Source: Clostridia bacterium (GTDB taxonomy: Bacteria > Bacillota > Clostridia > Oscillospirales > UBA644). Taken from it: a stretch of DNA of 32,698 bases. Every line of letters starts with the position of its first letter. The first letter of the stretch is position 1. Below are positions 1 to 8,016 of the stretch, one piece after another. A program made the translations under genes and the position numbers. The notes beneath the pieces are model-generated. The model did not search any database and was not told where the DNA came from. It saw only the letters and a program-made list of their open reading frames with translations. The DNA lies in the NCBI GenBank assembly GCA_017424085.1, contig JAFPBP010000267.1, positions 1 to 32,698 of the forward strand. The letters run 5' to 3'.

Positions 1-773
1 AAGCCGGTATCGTACTCGGTGCCCTGCAGGGCGGCGACCATGACCTCGGTGGAGGGCTGAGAGGTGCCCATGGACAAGGGGGACAGAGCGGTGTCGATGA
101 TATCGACACCTGCCTCCACTGCCTTCATAAGAACCATGGAAGCCATACCGGTGGTGTAGTGGGTGTGAAGCTCGATGGGGATCTTGACGTTCTCCTTCAG
201 AGCCTTGACCAGATCGTATGCGGTATAAGGAACCAACAGACCTGCCATATCCTTAATACAAATGGAAGAAGCACCCATGTCCTCCATCTGCTTTGCGAAG
301 GTGACAAAGGATTCGGTATTGTGGACGGGGCTGAGGGTATAGCTGAACGCCGCCTGAACGTGACCGCCTTCCTTCAGCGTTGCCTTCACGGCAGTTTCCA
401 GATTACGGATATCGTTCAGCGCATCGAAGATACGGATGATGTCGATGCCGTTGGCAACCGACTTCTGAACGAAGTATTCCACAACGTCATCAGAATAGTT
501 GCGATAGCCCAGAATGTTCTGACCGCGCAGAAGCATCTGCAGCTTGGTATTTTTCACGTGGTCACGAATGATCCGAAGTCTCTGCCAGGGATCCTCGTTC
601 AGAAAACGCATGCAGGAGTCGAAGGTAGCGCCGCCCCATGCCTCCAGAGCATTGAATCCAACCTGATCCAAAAGGGTCAGAGCGGGGAGCATCTGCTCGG
701 TGGTCATACGGGTGGCAACCAGAGACTGGTGTGCGTCACGGAGAATGGTTTCGGTAATTTTAACTTGACTCAT
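1..773 (-). CDS. oadA: Oxaloacetate decarboxylase alpha subunit / pyruvate carboxylase subunit B carboxyltransferase domain (3' part missing)
   Basis: The first ~257 residues of a biotin-dependent carboxyltransferase are present; the gene runs off the left edge. In this family the TIM-barrel domain moves CO2 between an alpha-keto acid (oxaloacetate/pyruvate) and biotin on the carrier protein. Visible marks are the N-terminal ETILRDAHQS motif (metal-binding Asp), MLLRGQNILGYR, the ICIKDMAG lysine that is carbamylated in family members, and the ELHTH His-x-His metal ligands. The start is ATG at 773, 11 nt after AGAAGG; an in-frame ATG at 782 is too close to that RBS. It is the last visible gene of the minus-strand sodium-pump operon, 22 nt after the beta subunit. 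Whether the full protein has its own biotinyl domain cannot be seen. Family assignment is firm; the exact substrate is inferred. Confidence 0.93.
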   Translation of the reverse strand, partial: MSQVKITETILRDAHQSLVATRMTTEQMLPALTLLDQVGFNALEAWGGATFDSCMRFLNEDPWQRLRIIRDHVKNTKLQMLLRGQNILGYRNYSDDVVEYFVQKSVANGIDIIRIFDALNDIRNLETAVKATLKEGGHVQAAFSYTLSPVHNTESFVTFAKQMEDMGASSICIKDMAGLLVPYTAYDLVKALKENVKIPIELHTHYTTGMASMVLMKAVEAGVDIIDTALSPLSMGTSQPSTEVMVAALQGTEYDTG

Positions 774-795
774 ATCGTACATACCCTTCTTTCTG

Positions 796-1980
796 TCAGT
801 TGCCGAACATATTCAGGAAAACGCCTGCCGCAACGGCAGAGCCGATCACGCCTGCAACGTTGGGACCCATGGCGTGCATGAGCAGGAAGTTGCCGGGGTC
901 TTCCTCCTGTCCGACGGTGTTTGCCACACGTGCCGCCATAGGAACGGCGGAAACGCCTGCGGCGCCGATCAGAGGATTGATCTTTCCTCCGCTGAAGAAG
1001 CACATGACCTTTCCCAGAAGAACGCCGCCCGCCGTAGCACAGGCAAAGGCAAAGAGACCCATGCAGATGATCAGCAAAGTATCCAACTTCAGGAAGTTCT
1101 CCGCCGTGGCGGTGGCACCAACGGTCAAGCCGAGGAAGATCGTAATAATGTTCATCAGTTCGTTTTGCGCGGTTTTGCTGATCCGATCCACAACGCCGCA
1201 TTCCTTTGCCAGATTGCCCAGCATCAGCATACCGACCAGAGGACCCGCATCGGGAATCAGCAGGGTTACGATGATCGTAACGGCAATGGGGAAAACGATT
1301 CGTTCCAGACGGGAAACCGAACGGAGGTTTTCCATGCGGATCAAGCGCTCTTTTCTGGTGGTCAGTCCCCGCATGATGGGCGGCTGAATGATGGGAACCA
1401 GCGCCATGTAGGAATACGCCGCAACGGCAATGGGACCCAGCAGATCGGGAGCAAGGCTCTTGGTTACCAGAATTGCCGTGGGACCGTCCGCACCGCCGAT
1501 GATGGCGATGGCGGCGGCTTGCGCCGCGTCAAATCCGAAAATCAGAGCCAGAATAAAGGTGATGAAAATACCAAACTGCGCCGCCGCACCCAAAAGAATG
1601 CTCTTGGGATTCGCGATCAGCGGGGAAAAATCGGTCATGGCGCCAACCCCCAGGAAGATCAAGGGAGGATAAATTCCCAGCTTGACCCCCAGATACAGGA
1701 AGTCGAACAAACCGCCCTTGGAGATCACCTCGGTGATGTCAAAGGTTCCTCCGTCAAACAGCTCCATATGCATGAGGTTTGCGAAGGGAAGGTTGGTCAG
1801 AAGCATGCCGAACGCAATGGGCAACAGGAGCAGAGGCTCAAACTTGCGCCCGATGGCAAGGTAGATCAGGAAGCAGGAGACCCCGATCATAATCAGATTC
1901 TTCCAGCCTCCTGCCTCGAAGAATGCCGCAAAACCTGAGTTTTGAGCAAAATCCGCGAGGACGTCAAAGATTGCATTCAT
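796..1980 (-). CDS. oadB: Sodium-ion-translocating decarboxylase, beta subunit (OadB/GcdB/MmdB family)
   Basis: 394-residue integral membrane subunit that decarboxylates carboxybiotin and couples this to Na+ export in the family. The protein is hydrophobic throughout. It carries the family signatures MTDFSPLIANPKS (about residues 115-127) and GGADGPTAI (162-170), the latter containing the conserved Asp implicated in Na+ binding. The C-terminal part has GQEEDPGNFLLMHAMGPNVAGVIGSA-type conserved text. Length is close to the usual ~375-430. The start is ATG at 1980 with AAGAGGGTG upstream. It lies 26 nt after the biotin carrier gene and 22 nt before oadA, so co-translation from one message is expected. 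The subunit is shared by oxaloacetate, methylmalonyl-CoA, glutaconyl-CoA and malonate pumps, so it does not fix the substrate. Confidence 0.96.
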   Translation of the reverse strand: MNAIFDVLADFAQNSGFAAFFEAGGWKNLIMIGVSCFLIYLAIGRKFEPLLLLPIAFGMLLTNLPFANLMHMELFDGGTFDITEVISKGGLFDFLYLGVKLGIYPPLIFLGVGAMTDFSPLIANPKSILLGAAAQFGIFITFILALIFGFDAAQAAAIAIIGGADGPTAILVTKSLAPDLLGPIAVAAYSYMALVPIIQPPIMRGLTTRKERLIRMENLRSVSRLERIVFPIAVTIIVTLLIPDAGPLVGMLMLGNLAKECGVVDRISKTAQNELMNIITIFLGLTVGATATAENFLKLDTLLIICMGLFAFACATAGGVLLGKVMCFFSGGKINPLIGAAGVSAVPMAARVANTVGQEEDPGNFLLMHAMGPNVAGVIGSAVAAGVFLNMFGN

Positions 1981-2006
1981 ATTGATTTACACCCTCTTCC
2001 GAGAAC

Positions 2007-2357
2007 TCAGGAAAGAGAAACCAACAGATCGCCCGTATTAACGGTTGCACCCTGAGACACGTGAACGGCAGCAACGGAGCCGTCACGGCTTGCCTTGATA
2101 TCGTTCTCCATCTTCATGGCTTCCAGAACGCAGAGGGTATCGCCCTTCTTCACGGTGTCTCCGACCTTAACGTTGACCTTCATGATATTGCCGGGCATGG
2201 GAGCCTTAACGCCTTCTGCATTGGCAGGAGCGGCGGCAGCGGCAGGAGCAGCAGCAACGGGAGCGGGAGCGGCAACGGGCGCAGAGGCAACCACGCCGAC
2301 CTCTTCCACGGAAACTTCATAGGTGGTACCGTTTACGGTGATGTTATACTTTTTCAT
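2007..2357 (-). CDS. Biotin carboxyl carrier protein of the sodium pump (GcdC/MmdC type)
   Basis: 116 residues. An N-terminal ~20-residue beta segment is followed by an Ala/Pro-rich flexible linker (about residues 22-48) and a C-terminal biotinyl domain (about 50-116). The biotinylation motif is EAMKM, with Lys82 as the predicted biotinyl lysine. Free-standing carriers of this layout ferry CO2 from the carboxyltransferase to the membrane beta subunit. The Ala/Pro linker is typical of glutaconyl-CoA and methylmalonyl-CoA decarboxylase gamma/biotin subunits. It sits between oadG and the beta subunit. The operon therefore has one visible carrier to serve two carboxyltransferases, unless oadA carries its own in the missing part. 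Confidence 0.95.
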   Translation of the reverse strand: MKKYNITVNGTTYEVSVEEVGVVASAPVAAPAPVAAAPAAAAAPANAEGVKAPMPGNIMKVNVKVGDTVKKGDTLCVLEAMKMENDIKASRDGSVAAVHVSQGATVNTGDLLVSLS

Positions 2358-2393
2358 AGCGATATCTTCCTTTCAAAAGATCATTTCGATAAT

Positions 2394-2753
2394 TTACAGA
2401 ATTCGACGGAAGGAGCGAATGCGGTAACGGGAGGAAGCCACGTCGCAGCCCTCGTATGCGGCAACGGCGGCGGCTAACACTGCGATCAATTCCTCCTGAT
2501 TCGTCGTTGCCACAGGGGCGACAACGGGAGCAGGCGCGGGAATCAGCTCTTCGGATTCGGAAACGGGAATCAGCTTCTTCTTCCGAGGACGCCCGAACAC
2601 CAAACGGAACAGGGAGATGATCAGCATAATCACAGCAAGAACGGCAAACACGATCAGAAGACCGATCGCCGCAACGCCCAAGCCGTAGCCCAGCTTTCCG
2701 CTCAGATCCTCGGGGATCTCAACCGCATAGGAGGCGAGAAGATGCATCATCAT
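2394..2753 (-). CDS. oadG: OadG family sodium pump small (gamma/delta) subunit
   Basis: 119 residues with one N-terminal transmembrane helix (about residues 20-52; YGLGVAAIGLLIVFAVLAVI followed by more hydrophobic sequence). A basic stop-transfer patch (FGRPRKKK) and a variable acidic/Pro/Ala cytoplasmic tail follow. In oxaloacetate decarboxylase this subunit stabilises the alpha-beta assembly and binds metal through its tail. The start codon overlaps the stop of the upstream carboxyltransferase gene by 4 nt (ATGA), indicating translational coupling. Three consecutive ATG codons occur at the start, so the exact first Met is uncertain by two residues. Sequence similarity in this family is always low; the call rests on hydrophobic profile plus operon position. 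Confidence 0.88.
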   Translation of the reverse strand: MMMHLLASYAVEIPEDLSGKLGYGLGVAAIGLLIVFAVLAVIMLIISLFRLVFGRPRKKKLIPVSESEELIPAPAPVVAPVATTNQEELIAVLAAAVAAYEGCDVASSRYRIRSFRRIL

Positions 2754-4171
2754 ACACCGTCTCCTTCCTGCAGGAACAGATTCAGAGAGCTGATCAGCAG
2801 CTGACGGGTGGTTTCGTAATCGATAATATCGTCCACGTAGCCGCGCTGAGCCGCCTGCAAGGGAGACGCCATGGTCTCACCGTAGGAGGCGATGAGTTCT
2901 TCACGGGTCGCCACAGGATCGGCAGAATCGGAAATTTCTTTTCCGCAAAGGAAGACCGCACCCGTATCGGCGGGAAGGGCGGCGATCTGAGCGGTGGGAT
3001 ATGCAAGAACCACGTCGGCACCGGTGTGCTTGGCACCCATGGAGAGGTAGCCCGCACCGTAGGCTTTTCCGACGATCAGAGTGATCTTCACCGCATCGGA
3101 GGAGGCGTAAGCGGCAACCAGACGGGCGCTTTCGGAAATGTTTTCGCCCACCTCGGCGGCAAAGCCGTTGGTGTCGACCAGGGTGATCACGGGGATATCG
3201 TAGCTATCGCAGAATTCGATAAATTTGGCGGCCTTATCGCATGCCTTGGCGTCCAGATCACCGTTCTTCTCGGCAGGCTGGTTTGCAACCACGCCGCAGG
3301 GGGTGCCGTCCAGATGGATCAGACCCGTAACGATGTTCTTGGCGTAGCCGCCCGCGAATTCCACCATCTGACCGCAGTCGGCGATCTGACCGATGAGGGC
3401 GGAGACGTCGTAGTTTTCGGCAGAAATCAGAGCGGGAATTGCGTCGGTGAGACGGTTCACATCGTCGGCGGGCTCCACGGCTCCGAAGAAATTCAAAAAT
3501 GCCTTCACGGCACCGACGGCTTCGGCTTCGGTATCACAAACGGCGGAGGCGAGCCCCGATGCGTAGGCGGAAGCGGAATCGCCCGTAACTTCTCCGTAGC
3601 GTGCCTGAACCACGGAAGGAGCGGACAGGAACAGCTCGGCGTTTTTCAGAACCACCGTATAGTCGGCAAAGGCGGGAAGGAAGGACATGGCGCCGGCGCA
3701 TACGCCGCTGACCACGCAGACGTGAGGGATCTCGCCCTGCATTTCGCTGCAGAGAGAAAGAATTTCACCGTATCCCGCAAGGGCATCCATTCCCTCGCCG
3801 AGATTCATTCCGCAGGAGTCCAAAAAGGACACCAGAGGAGCATCGGTCTTCATCGCCATATGAACGATATTTTTGATCTTGCGGGCGTGCATTTCGCTGA
3901 TGGCGCCCTTATTGACGGCGGGATCCTGAGCAAAGGCGTAAACAAGAACGCCGTCCACGGCTCCGTAGCCGGTCACCACCGATTCTGCGGAATCGGAGCA
4001 GCCGAATTCCGTAGGACGCTGGCGGACGAAGGCACCCACCTCAACGAAGGTTCCTTCATCAAAGAGAAGCGACAGCCGTTCCCGTGCCGAGAGTCCGGAT
4101 CCGACTGCGGATTTGCGCTCGATCTCAGCCCGAAGAGCAGCGATCTGAGCGGACTTTTCCTGTGCTTTCAT
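2750..4171 (-). CDS. Acyl-CoA carboxyltransferase subunit (MmdA/PccB-like), first gene of the sodium-pump operon
   Basis: 473-residue crotonase-fold carboxyltransferase of the MmdA/PccB/GcdA type. Family members transfer CO2 between an acyl-CoA (methylmalonyl-, malonyl- or glutaconyl-CoA) and biotin. Recognisable are LSARERLSLLFDEGTFVEVG near the N-terminus, VVSGVCAGAMSFLPAFADY (about 155-173, oxyanion-hole type Gly/Ala motif) and VITLVDTNGFAAEVGE with GKAYGAGYLSMG in the C-terminal half. It is shorter than the usual ~510-520 residues of MmdA and is divergent, so substrate cannot be assigned. The start is ATG at 4171 behind a perfect AGGAGG. A consensus promoter lies upstream and the gene overlaps oadG by 4 nt. 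It could also act as an acetyl-CoA or propionyl-CoA carboxylase half. Confidence 0.9.
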   Translation of the reverse strand: MKAQEKSAQIAALRAEIERKSAVGSGLSARERLSLLFDEGTFVEVGAFVRQRPTEFGCSDSAESVVTGYGAVDGVLVYAFAQDPAVNKGAISEMHARKIKNIVHMAMKTDAPLVSFLDSCGMNLGEGMDALAGYGEILSLCSEMQGEIPHVCVVSGVCAGAMSFLPAFADYTVVLKNAELFLSAPSVVQARYGEVTGDSASAYASGLASAVCDTEAEAVGAVKAFLNFFGAVEPADDVNRLTDAIPALISAENYDVSALIGQIADCGQMVEFAGGYAKNIVTGLIHLDGTPCGVVANQPAEKNGDLDAKACDKAAKFIEFCDSYDIPVITLVDTNGFAAEVGENISESARLVAAYASSDAVKITLIVGKAYGAGYLSMGAKHTGADVVLAYPTAQIAALPADTGAVFLCGKEISDSADPVATREELIASYGETMASPLQAAQRGYVDDIIDYETTRQLLISSLNLFLQEGDGV

Positions 4172-4246
4172 GAATATATCCTCCTAAAGATTTAATAGAC
4201 GATTCGTTCCTTGCGGACACAGATTCCACAAGTTACTCCATTGTAT

Positions 4247-4275
4247 ATTATACTACAATATCTCTTTTTTTTCAA
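4247..4275 (-). promoter_or_regulatory. Sigma-A promoter of the sodium-pump operon
   Basis: On the minus strand TTGAAA (4270-4275) and TATAAT (4247-4252) are separated by exactly 17 nt. The expected transcript start is near 4240, about 70 nt before the carboxyltransferase ATG at 4171. No other promoter-like element was seen between the five genes. Confidence 0.8.
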
Positions 4276-4337
4276 GTGCATACGGGAAGGAAAATTATTA
4301 CATTTTTGCAAACTTCCTCCAACCCCGTTTCTTATGT

Positions 4338-4393
4338 AAAAAAATCCCCGAAAAGCGTGACGTACCTCATCTGAGAGATCACGCTTTGCGGGG
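4338..4393 (-). terminator. Rho-independent terminator of the LGFP-repeat protein gene
   Basis: A 15-bp inverted repeat (4346-4360 with 4379-4393, one mismatch) is followed on the minus strand by a run of T residues (4338-4345). It lies just after the stop of the gene at 4405-5136 and upstream of the sodium-pump promoter, insulating the two units. Confidence 0.85.
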
Positions 4394-4404
4394 GTGAGAG
4401 AAGG

Positions 4405-5136
4405 TCATCGACGTTTCATAAACCAATATACGGCAAGAAGGACCACGGCAAGCACGAGAATGATCACGAACAGCCACGTTCCCCACATGGGAGCGGTTTC
4501 TTCCACGTCGGATACGACGTCGGAGATCATTTGGGAGGGCGACGAGACCTTATCGGTGGACGAATCGGTCAGGTTGGTGGTGGCGTCGGTCACCGTATCG
4601 GTCATGCTGTCCGTAGTAGCGGAGGAATCGGAAGCGGGCAGGTCGGTGGCAGTCCCGTCGGTTCCCACGCGGGAGCCGCGCACGAAAGACACCCTTCCGT
4701 CGTCGCCCACGGTGGCGTAGCCGTTCTTAAAGTTCTGATACCAGGTTCCGTTGACCTGATAGGCGTCGGATTGGGGATGTCCCAAGGTTCCAAGTCCGCC
4801 CAACGATTCCAGCCCCTCATAGATGGGTCCCCGCATCACGTAGGGCGTGTAGTCCGACCCAACGAAAATAGCGGCACCGTTGTTATCGGGATCGGAATAG
4901 GGCTGCCAATAATAGCCGTCCCGCTGGGTCACGTAGCCCGAGGGAACCCCCTCGTACATCCACTCGGAAAACCGATCTGCAGCGGAGCGGAAGGCATCGG
5001 CGATCCGTCCGTCGGTGAGAAGCCCACCCTCCGACGCACCGATCTGATATTCGGTGGTTTGTGCGGAAAGGGGAAGCGCGGCAAAGACAAAGAGAAGCGC
5101 CAGCGCAAGAGTCACGGTAATAAGCGTTTTTTTCAA
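4405..5136 (-). CDS. Membrane-anchored LGFP-repeat surface protein
   Basis: 243 residues. The N-terminal ~25 residues form a signal peptide ending near LSAQ. Residues ~27-150 contain LGFP-like repeats: LGTLGHPQSDAYQVNGTWYQ followed by NFKNGYATV, and a more degenerate upstream copy around WMYEGVPSGYVTQRDGYYWQ. LGFP repeats are known from cell-wall-associated proteins. A Thr/Ser/Asp-rich stalk (about 155-205) follows, then one transmembrane helix (about 217-240) ending in MKRR, so the protein should be displayed outside with its C-terminus anchored. The start is TTG at 5136, 8 nt after AAAGGAGG. It is a single-gene unit with its own terminator. No enzymatic motif was seen. The stalk and anchor resemble those of the phosphoesterase at 30024-32225. 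Confidence 0.78.
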   Translation of the reverse strand: MKKTLITVTLALALLFVFAALPLSAQTTEYQIGASEGGLLTDGRIADAFRSAADRFSEWMYEGVPSGYVTQRDGYYWQPYSDPDNNGAAIFVGSDYTPYVMRGPIYEGLESLGGLGTLGHPQSDAYQVNGTWYQNFKNGYATVGDDGRVSFVRGSRVGTDGTATDLPASDSSATTDSMTDTVTDATTNLTDSSTDKVSSPSQMISDVVSDVEETAPMWGTWLFVIILVLAVVLLAVYWFMKRR

Positions 5137-5202
5137 GGCAAAAGCCTCCTTTCGCCCCTTATTGTTTCCGAAATTTTCCCCCTCTTTCCTGCCATTTTTT
5201 AC

Positions 5203-5237
5203 AAAAAAACCGCCCCGCCGCAGAAGCGGCGGAGCGG
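5203..5237 (-). terminator. Rho-independent terminator after the Gfo/Idh/MocA gene
   Basis: A GC-rich 12-bp stem (5210-5221 with 5226-5237, one mismatch, AGAA/TTCT loop) is followed on the minus strand by seven T residues (5203-5209). It lies 9 nt downstream of the stop of the gene at 5246-6337. Confidence 0.88.
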
Positions 5238-5245
5238 CACGAGAA

Positions 5246-6337
5246 TCAGTTAAAATAGATGGTTTTTCCGGTCTTGTAAGATTCGTAGATGGCTTCGAGG
5301 ATCTGAGAAACCACCAACGCCTGCTCGGGAAGAACGCAGGGAGCGGTGCCCTCCCGCAGGCTCTTCAGCCATTGACGGGCTTCCGCCAGCGCGGGGCTGT
5401 CTCCCGCGGATCCATCGTAGAAGGCGACGCCGCCCTTCTTCAGATCAACGTTCTTCGTGTACAGACGGGAATACTCTTCCCCATTGATGCGAACGCCGTC
5501 CACAAAGTCCACGCCCGCCTCAGTGCCTGCCAGCACGTACTGTGCCTCGCGGGTATCCGCCAGATTGATCGCCCAAGACGATTCGAGAATGATGGTGGCG
5601 CCGTTCTTCATCTTAATGAAGCCGAAGGCGGAGTCCTCCACCGTGTACTTCGCGGGATCCCAGGGACCCCAAGCGTTTGCGGCATTTTCTCTGCCACGAA
5701 GCTCGTAATGTACGTTACCCGTAACCGATTCCACCTCGTAGTTGTTCATGGTCCAGAGGGTCAGGTCAAGCGCATGGGTTCCGATATCGATCAGAGGACC
5801 GCCGCCCTGCTCCTCTTCGTTGAGGAAAACGCCCCACGTGGGTACGGCGCGGCGACGGAGCGCCAAAGCCTTACCGTAATAAATTTTGCCGAAAACGCCG
5901 TCCTCCGCCATCTTCTTCACCAGCTGCATGTTCGTTGCCTGGCGGTTCTGATAACCGATGGTGAGGGTCTTACCCGTGCGCTTTGCCGCTTCCAGCATCT
6001 GCTTGGCTTCGGCGGCGGTTTTTGCCATGGGCTTTTCGCACATGACGTTCTTTCCTGCCTCCAGAGCGGCGATGGAAATGGGGGCATGGGACTTGTTGGG
6101 AGTACAAACGTGAACAACGTCAATGGTCTCGTCCTTCAGCAATTCACGGTAATCGGTATAAACCTTTGCATCGGGGGTACCGAAATCTGCTTTTGCCTTT
6201 TCGGCGCGTCCGATGATCAGGTCACAGAAGGCGACCATTTCGCATTCGGAGCTCAGCGCCTTCAGAGAAGGCATATGCTTACCGTTTGCAATACCGCCGC
6301 ATCCGATGATTCCGATGCGAAATTTTTTCTGTTCCAT
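5246..6337 (-). CDS. Gfo/Idh/MocA family NAD(P)-dependent oxidoreductase
   Basis: 363 residues from ATG at 6337. An N-terminal Rossmann fold shows the dinucleotide signature GIIGCGGIANGKHM at residues ~8-21. The family motif CEKPMAKT (about 95-102) carries the Lys usually near the hydride-transfer site, and GGPLIDIGTHALDL has the Asp/His pair of the C-terminal domain. Family members oxidise or reduce sugars, inositols or amino-sugar derivatives; the substrate is not readable here. An upstream in-frame start at 6382 would overlap the preceding gene, whereas ATG 6337 has GGAG 7 nt before it. It lies 37 nt after a membrane-protein gene and may be co-transcribed with it. It lacks the Cys cluster found in the two paralogs at 26768-29050. 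Confidence 0.93.
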   Translation of the reverse strand: MEQKKFRIGIIGCGGIANGKHMPSLKALSSECEMVAFCDLIIGRAEKAKADFGTPDAKVYTDYRELLKDETIDVVHVCTPNKSHAPISIAALEAGKNVMCEKPMAKTAAEAKQMLEAAKRTGKTLTIGYQNRQATNMQLVKKMAEDGVFGKIYYGKALALRRRAVPTWGVFLNEEEQGGGPLIDIGTHALDLTLWTMNNYEVESVTGNVHYELRGRENAANAWGPWDPAKYTVEDSAFGFIKMKNGATIILESSWAINLADTREAQYVLAGTEAGVDFVDGVRINGEEYSRLYTKNVDLKKGGVAFYDGSAGDSPALAEARQWLKSLREGTAPCVLPEQALVVSQILEAIYESYKTGKTIYFN

Positions 6338-6374
6338 AACGAATCTCCTTTTTATTAACACGGAAACTTCCGCT

Positions 6375-7325
6375 TTATTCACTTAATTCGGATCTGCCGC
6401 CCCGCTGGATCACGACAGAGTCTCCTGCCTTGGAATCCTTGACGACCTTCTTCTTGCGAAGGAAAGAAATTTCACGGTAGCCCATTTCGTAGCCCACCTG
6501 CGCAGCAACGCAGAGCACCAGCAGGCACAGACAGTAGATCACCGAGCTGAGCACGGGGTTGGCGTCGCCTGCAAAGATGGCGCAGAAATACTGAAGGGCG
6601 ATGACGCAGATCGACTTGACCACCGTCAAAGCCACCTGCCAGCCGGGGTAGCTGCCCATAACGTCGTTGATATCGTCCACGGCGTTTTTGCATTCCTCGA
6701 ACGCCGCGATCTGATCGTCGGTCAGATTTGCGTCGTCGGTATAATAAACCATTACGGTTTCGCCCGCCTCGTTCACGGTCTCAACACCGTAGACCTTGCC
6801 TGCGTCGGACGCCTTGCCGTCGCAGATCACGCGGACACCCTTGGAGGTGACGTAGGTAATGTTGGTAATGACCGCGTCGGTGCCGAAGCGGATCTCGGAA
6901 ATATACCCCTCCTTGCCCGAATGCTCCCGCAGGGAAACGTTGAAGTTGGAGTCTTTTTCCAGAGTCGTGACCTCACCCGTGAAATACGCCTTGTATTCGT
7001 CGGGGACGGGATCGGGGAAGAAATTGGGAATGATGTTTACGATCATCAGAGGAATCACCAGGATCAGAGCGCAGACCGCACCCTTCCAGCGGAAGAAGGG
7101 CATCTGCCCGATCTTGACACGGTTCACGTCCAGCCCGCCCTCGGTCTTCATGGTAAACCAGAAATAATAAATCAGGGCAATGAAATAGAAGACGCCGAAC
7201 AGGGGGCCCAAAAGATCCGACGATGTGGCGATGATAACGATGCACATAAAGACGAATACGCAGATCATCAGATACCGCAACGCCAGATCGCGGACGTTTT
7301 TCCAGATATTAAGCTCTTTCATCAT
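6375..7325 (-). CDS. Unrecognised multi-pass membrane protein with an internal soluble domain
   Basis: 316 residues, family not recognised. About five predicted transmembrane helices lie near residues 13-33, 38-57, 80-99, 222-245 and 250-275. Between helices 3 and 4 is a ~115-residue polar domain rich in Asp/Glu/Thr, which could face outside. The C-terminal ~40 residues are basic then polar (FLRKKKVVKD). No catalytic or transporter motif was seen. The start is ATG at 7325, with GGAGAAG lying inside the 3' end of the upstream gene; only 3 nt separate the two genes, so the pair is translationally linked. The preceding partner is also a membrane protein, suggesting a two-component membrane unit of unknown role. 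Confidence 0.75.
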   Translation of the reverse strand: MMKELNIWKNVRDLALRYLMICVFVFMCIVIIATSSDLLGPLFGVFYFIALIYYFWFTMKTEGGLDVNRVKIGQMPFFRWKGAVCALILVIPLMIVNIIPNFFPDPVPDEYKAYFTGEVTTLEKDSNFNVSLREHSGKEGYISEIRFGTDAVITNITYVTSKGVRVICDGKASDAGKVYGVETVNEAGETVMVYYTDDANLTDDQIAAFEECKNAVDDINDVMGSYPGWQVALTVVKSICVIALQYFCAIFAGDANPVLSSVIYCLCLLVLCVAAQVGYEMGYREISFLRKKKVVKDSKAGDSVVIQRGGRSELSE

Positions 7326-7328
7326 AAG

Positions 7329-7922
7329 TTATTCTTCTCCCTCGGTGAGTTGTTTTGCTCCAAGATAGGTCCGCAGGATCTCCCGCACAGACGTAAGGAT
7401 CATGGCAAGGGTCACAACGCCCTCCACGAAATGAAAGTCCTGCAGAACGGTTCCGTCCAGATAATTGCTGATGGCAGAGCCATAGATGGCATAAGACAAC
7501 AGATAGGTCAATACAATGCCCAAAAAGCCCGCCCCCGTAAAGATCACAAGCGTGCGGATGCCCCGATGCAAAAACGCCAGCTCGGGCTCGTCCTCTATGG
7601 GCAAATTCAGAAAGCATTGCCCCAACAAAATCACGGACAACACCAAAAGCACCGAAAGAGGGGACGTATCGTTGGCGTACCCCGAAAGACTTGTCATATC
7701 GAAAAAGGAGCCTACGGCGCAAACAACAAGGATCAGCAGACTGATGACCCCCAGCCCCACGGAAAACGCAACCCCCTTGAAACGGGCGCGCACGGAGCAG
7801 CAGGCGGCAAGGGAGATCATGCAAGCCCCCAGAGAGGGAAGCACCGAGCCTCCCAAAAGACTGCCCACGATCATCACGGCGATCCCCGCAAGCAATTCGA
7901 TCCACAGACAGCGCTTGAGCAA
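7329..7922 (-). CDS. Unrecognised polytopic membrane protein
   Basis: 197 residues from TTG at 7922, with about six hydrophobic helices and very short loops. The C-terminus is polar (LGAKQLTEGEE). Family not recognised. The start is doubtful. The strong AAAGGAGG is 17 nt upstream of this TTG but only 8 nt upstream of an in-frame CTG at 7929-7931, which would add three residues (M/L-D-R). No ATG or GTG exists between the RBS and the TTG. The gene follows a clear promoter and a leader hairpin and is 3 nt upstream of the next membrane-protein gene, with which it forms an operon that may extend into the Gfo/Idh/MocA gene. Confidence 0.72.
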   Translation of the reverse strand: MLKRCLWIELLAGIAVMIVGSLLGGSVLPSLGACMISLAACCSVRARFKGVAFSVGLGVISLLILVVCAVGSFFDMTSLSGYANDTSPLSVLLVLSVILLGQCFLNLPIEDEPELAFLHRGIRTLVIFTGAGFLGIVLTYLLSYAIYGSAISNYLDGTVLQDFHFVEGVVTLAMILTSVREILRTYLGAKQLTEGEE

Positions 7923-7961
7923 ACGATCCAGAACGGATTCCTCCTTTGAAACAACGACCGC

Positions 7962-7987
7962 ACCCGTCTCTCACGGGAAAGACGGGT
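7962..7987 (-). other. Leader hairpin upstream of the membrane-protein operon
   Basis: An 8-bp perfect inverted repeat (7962-7969 with 7980-7987, 10-nt loop) lies between the promoter at 8017-8044 and the RBS near 7945. No T-run follows on either strand, so it is not an obvious terminator. An mRNA-stabilising or regulatory hairpin is possible. Confidence 0.5.
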
Positions 7988-8016
7988 CACGAGCCGACGA
8001 ACGGTTATAATATACT

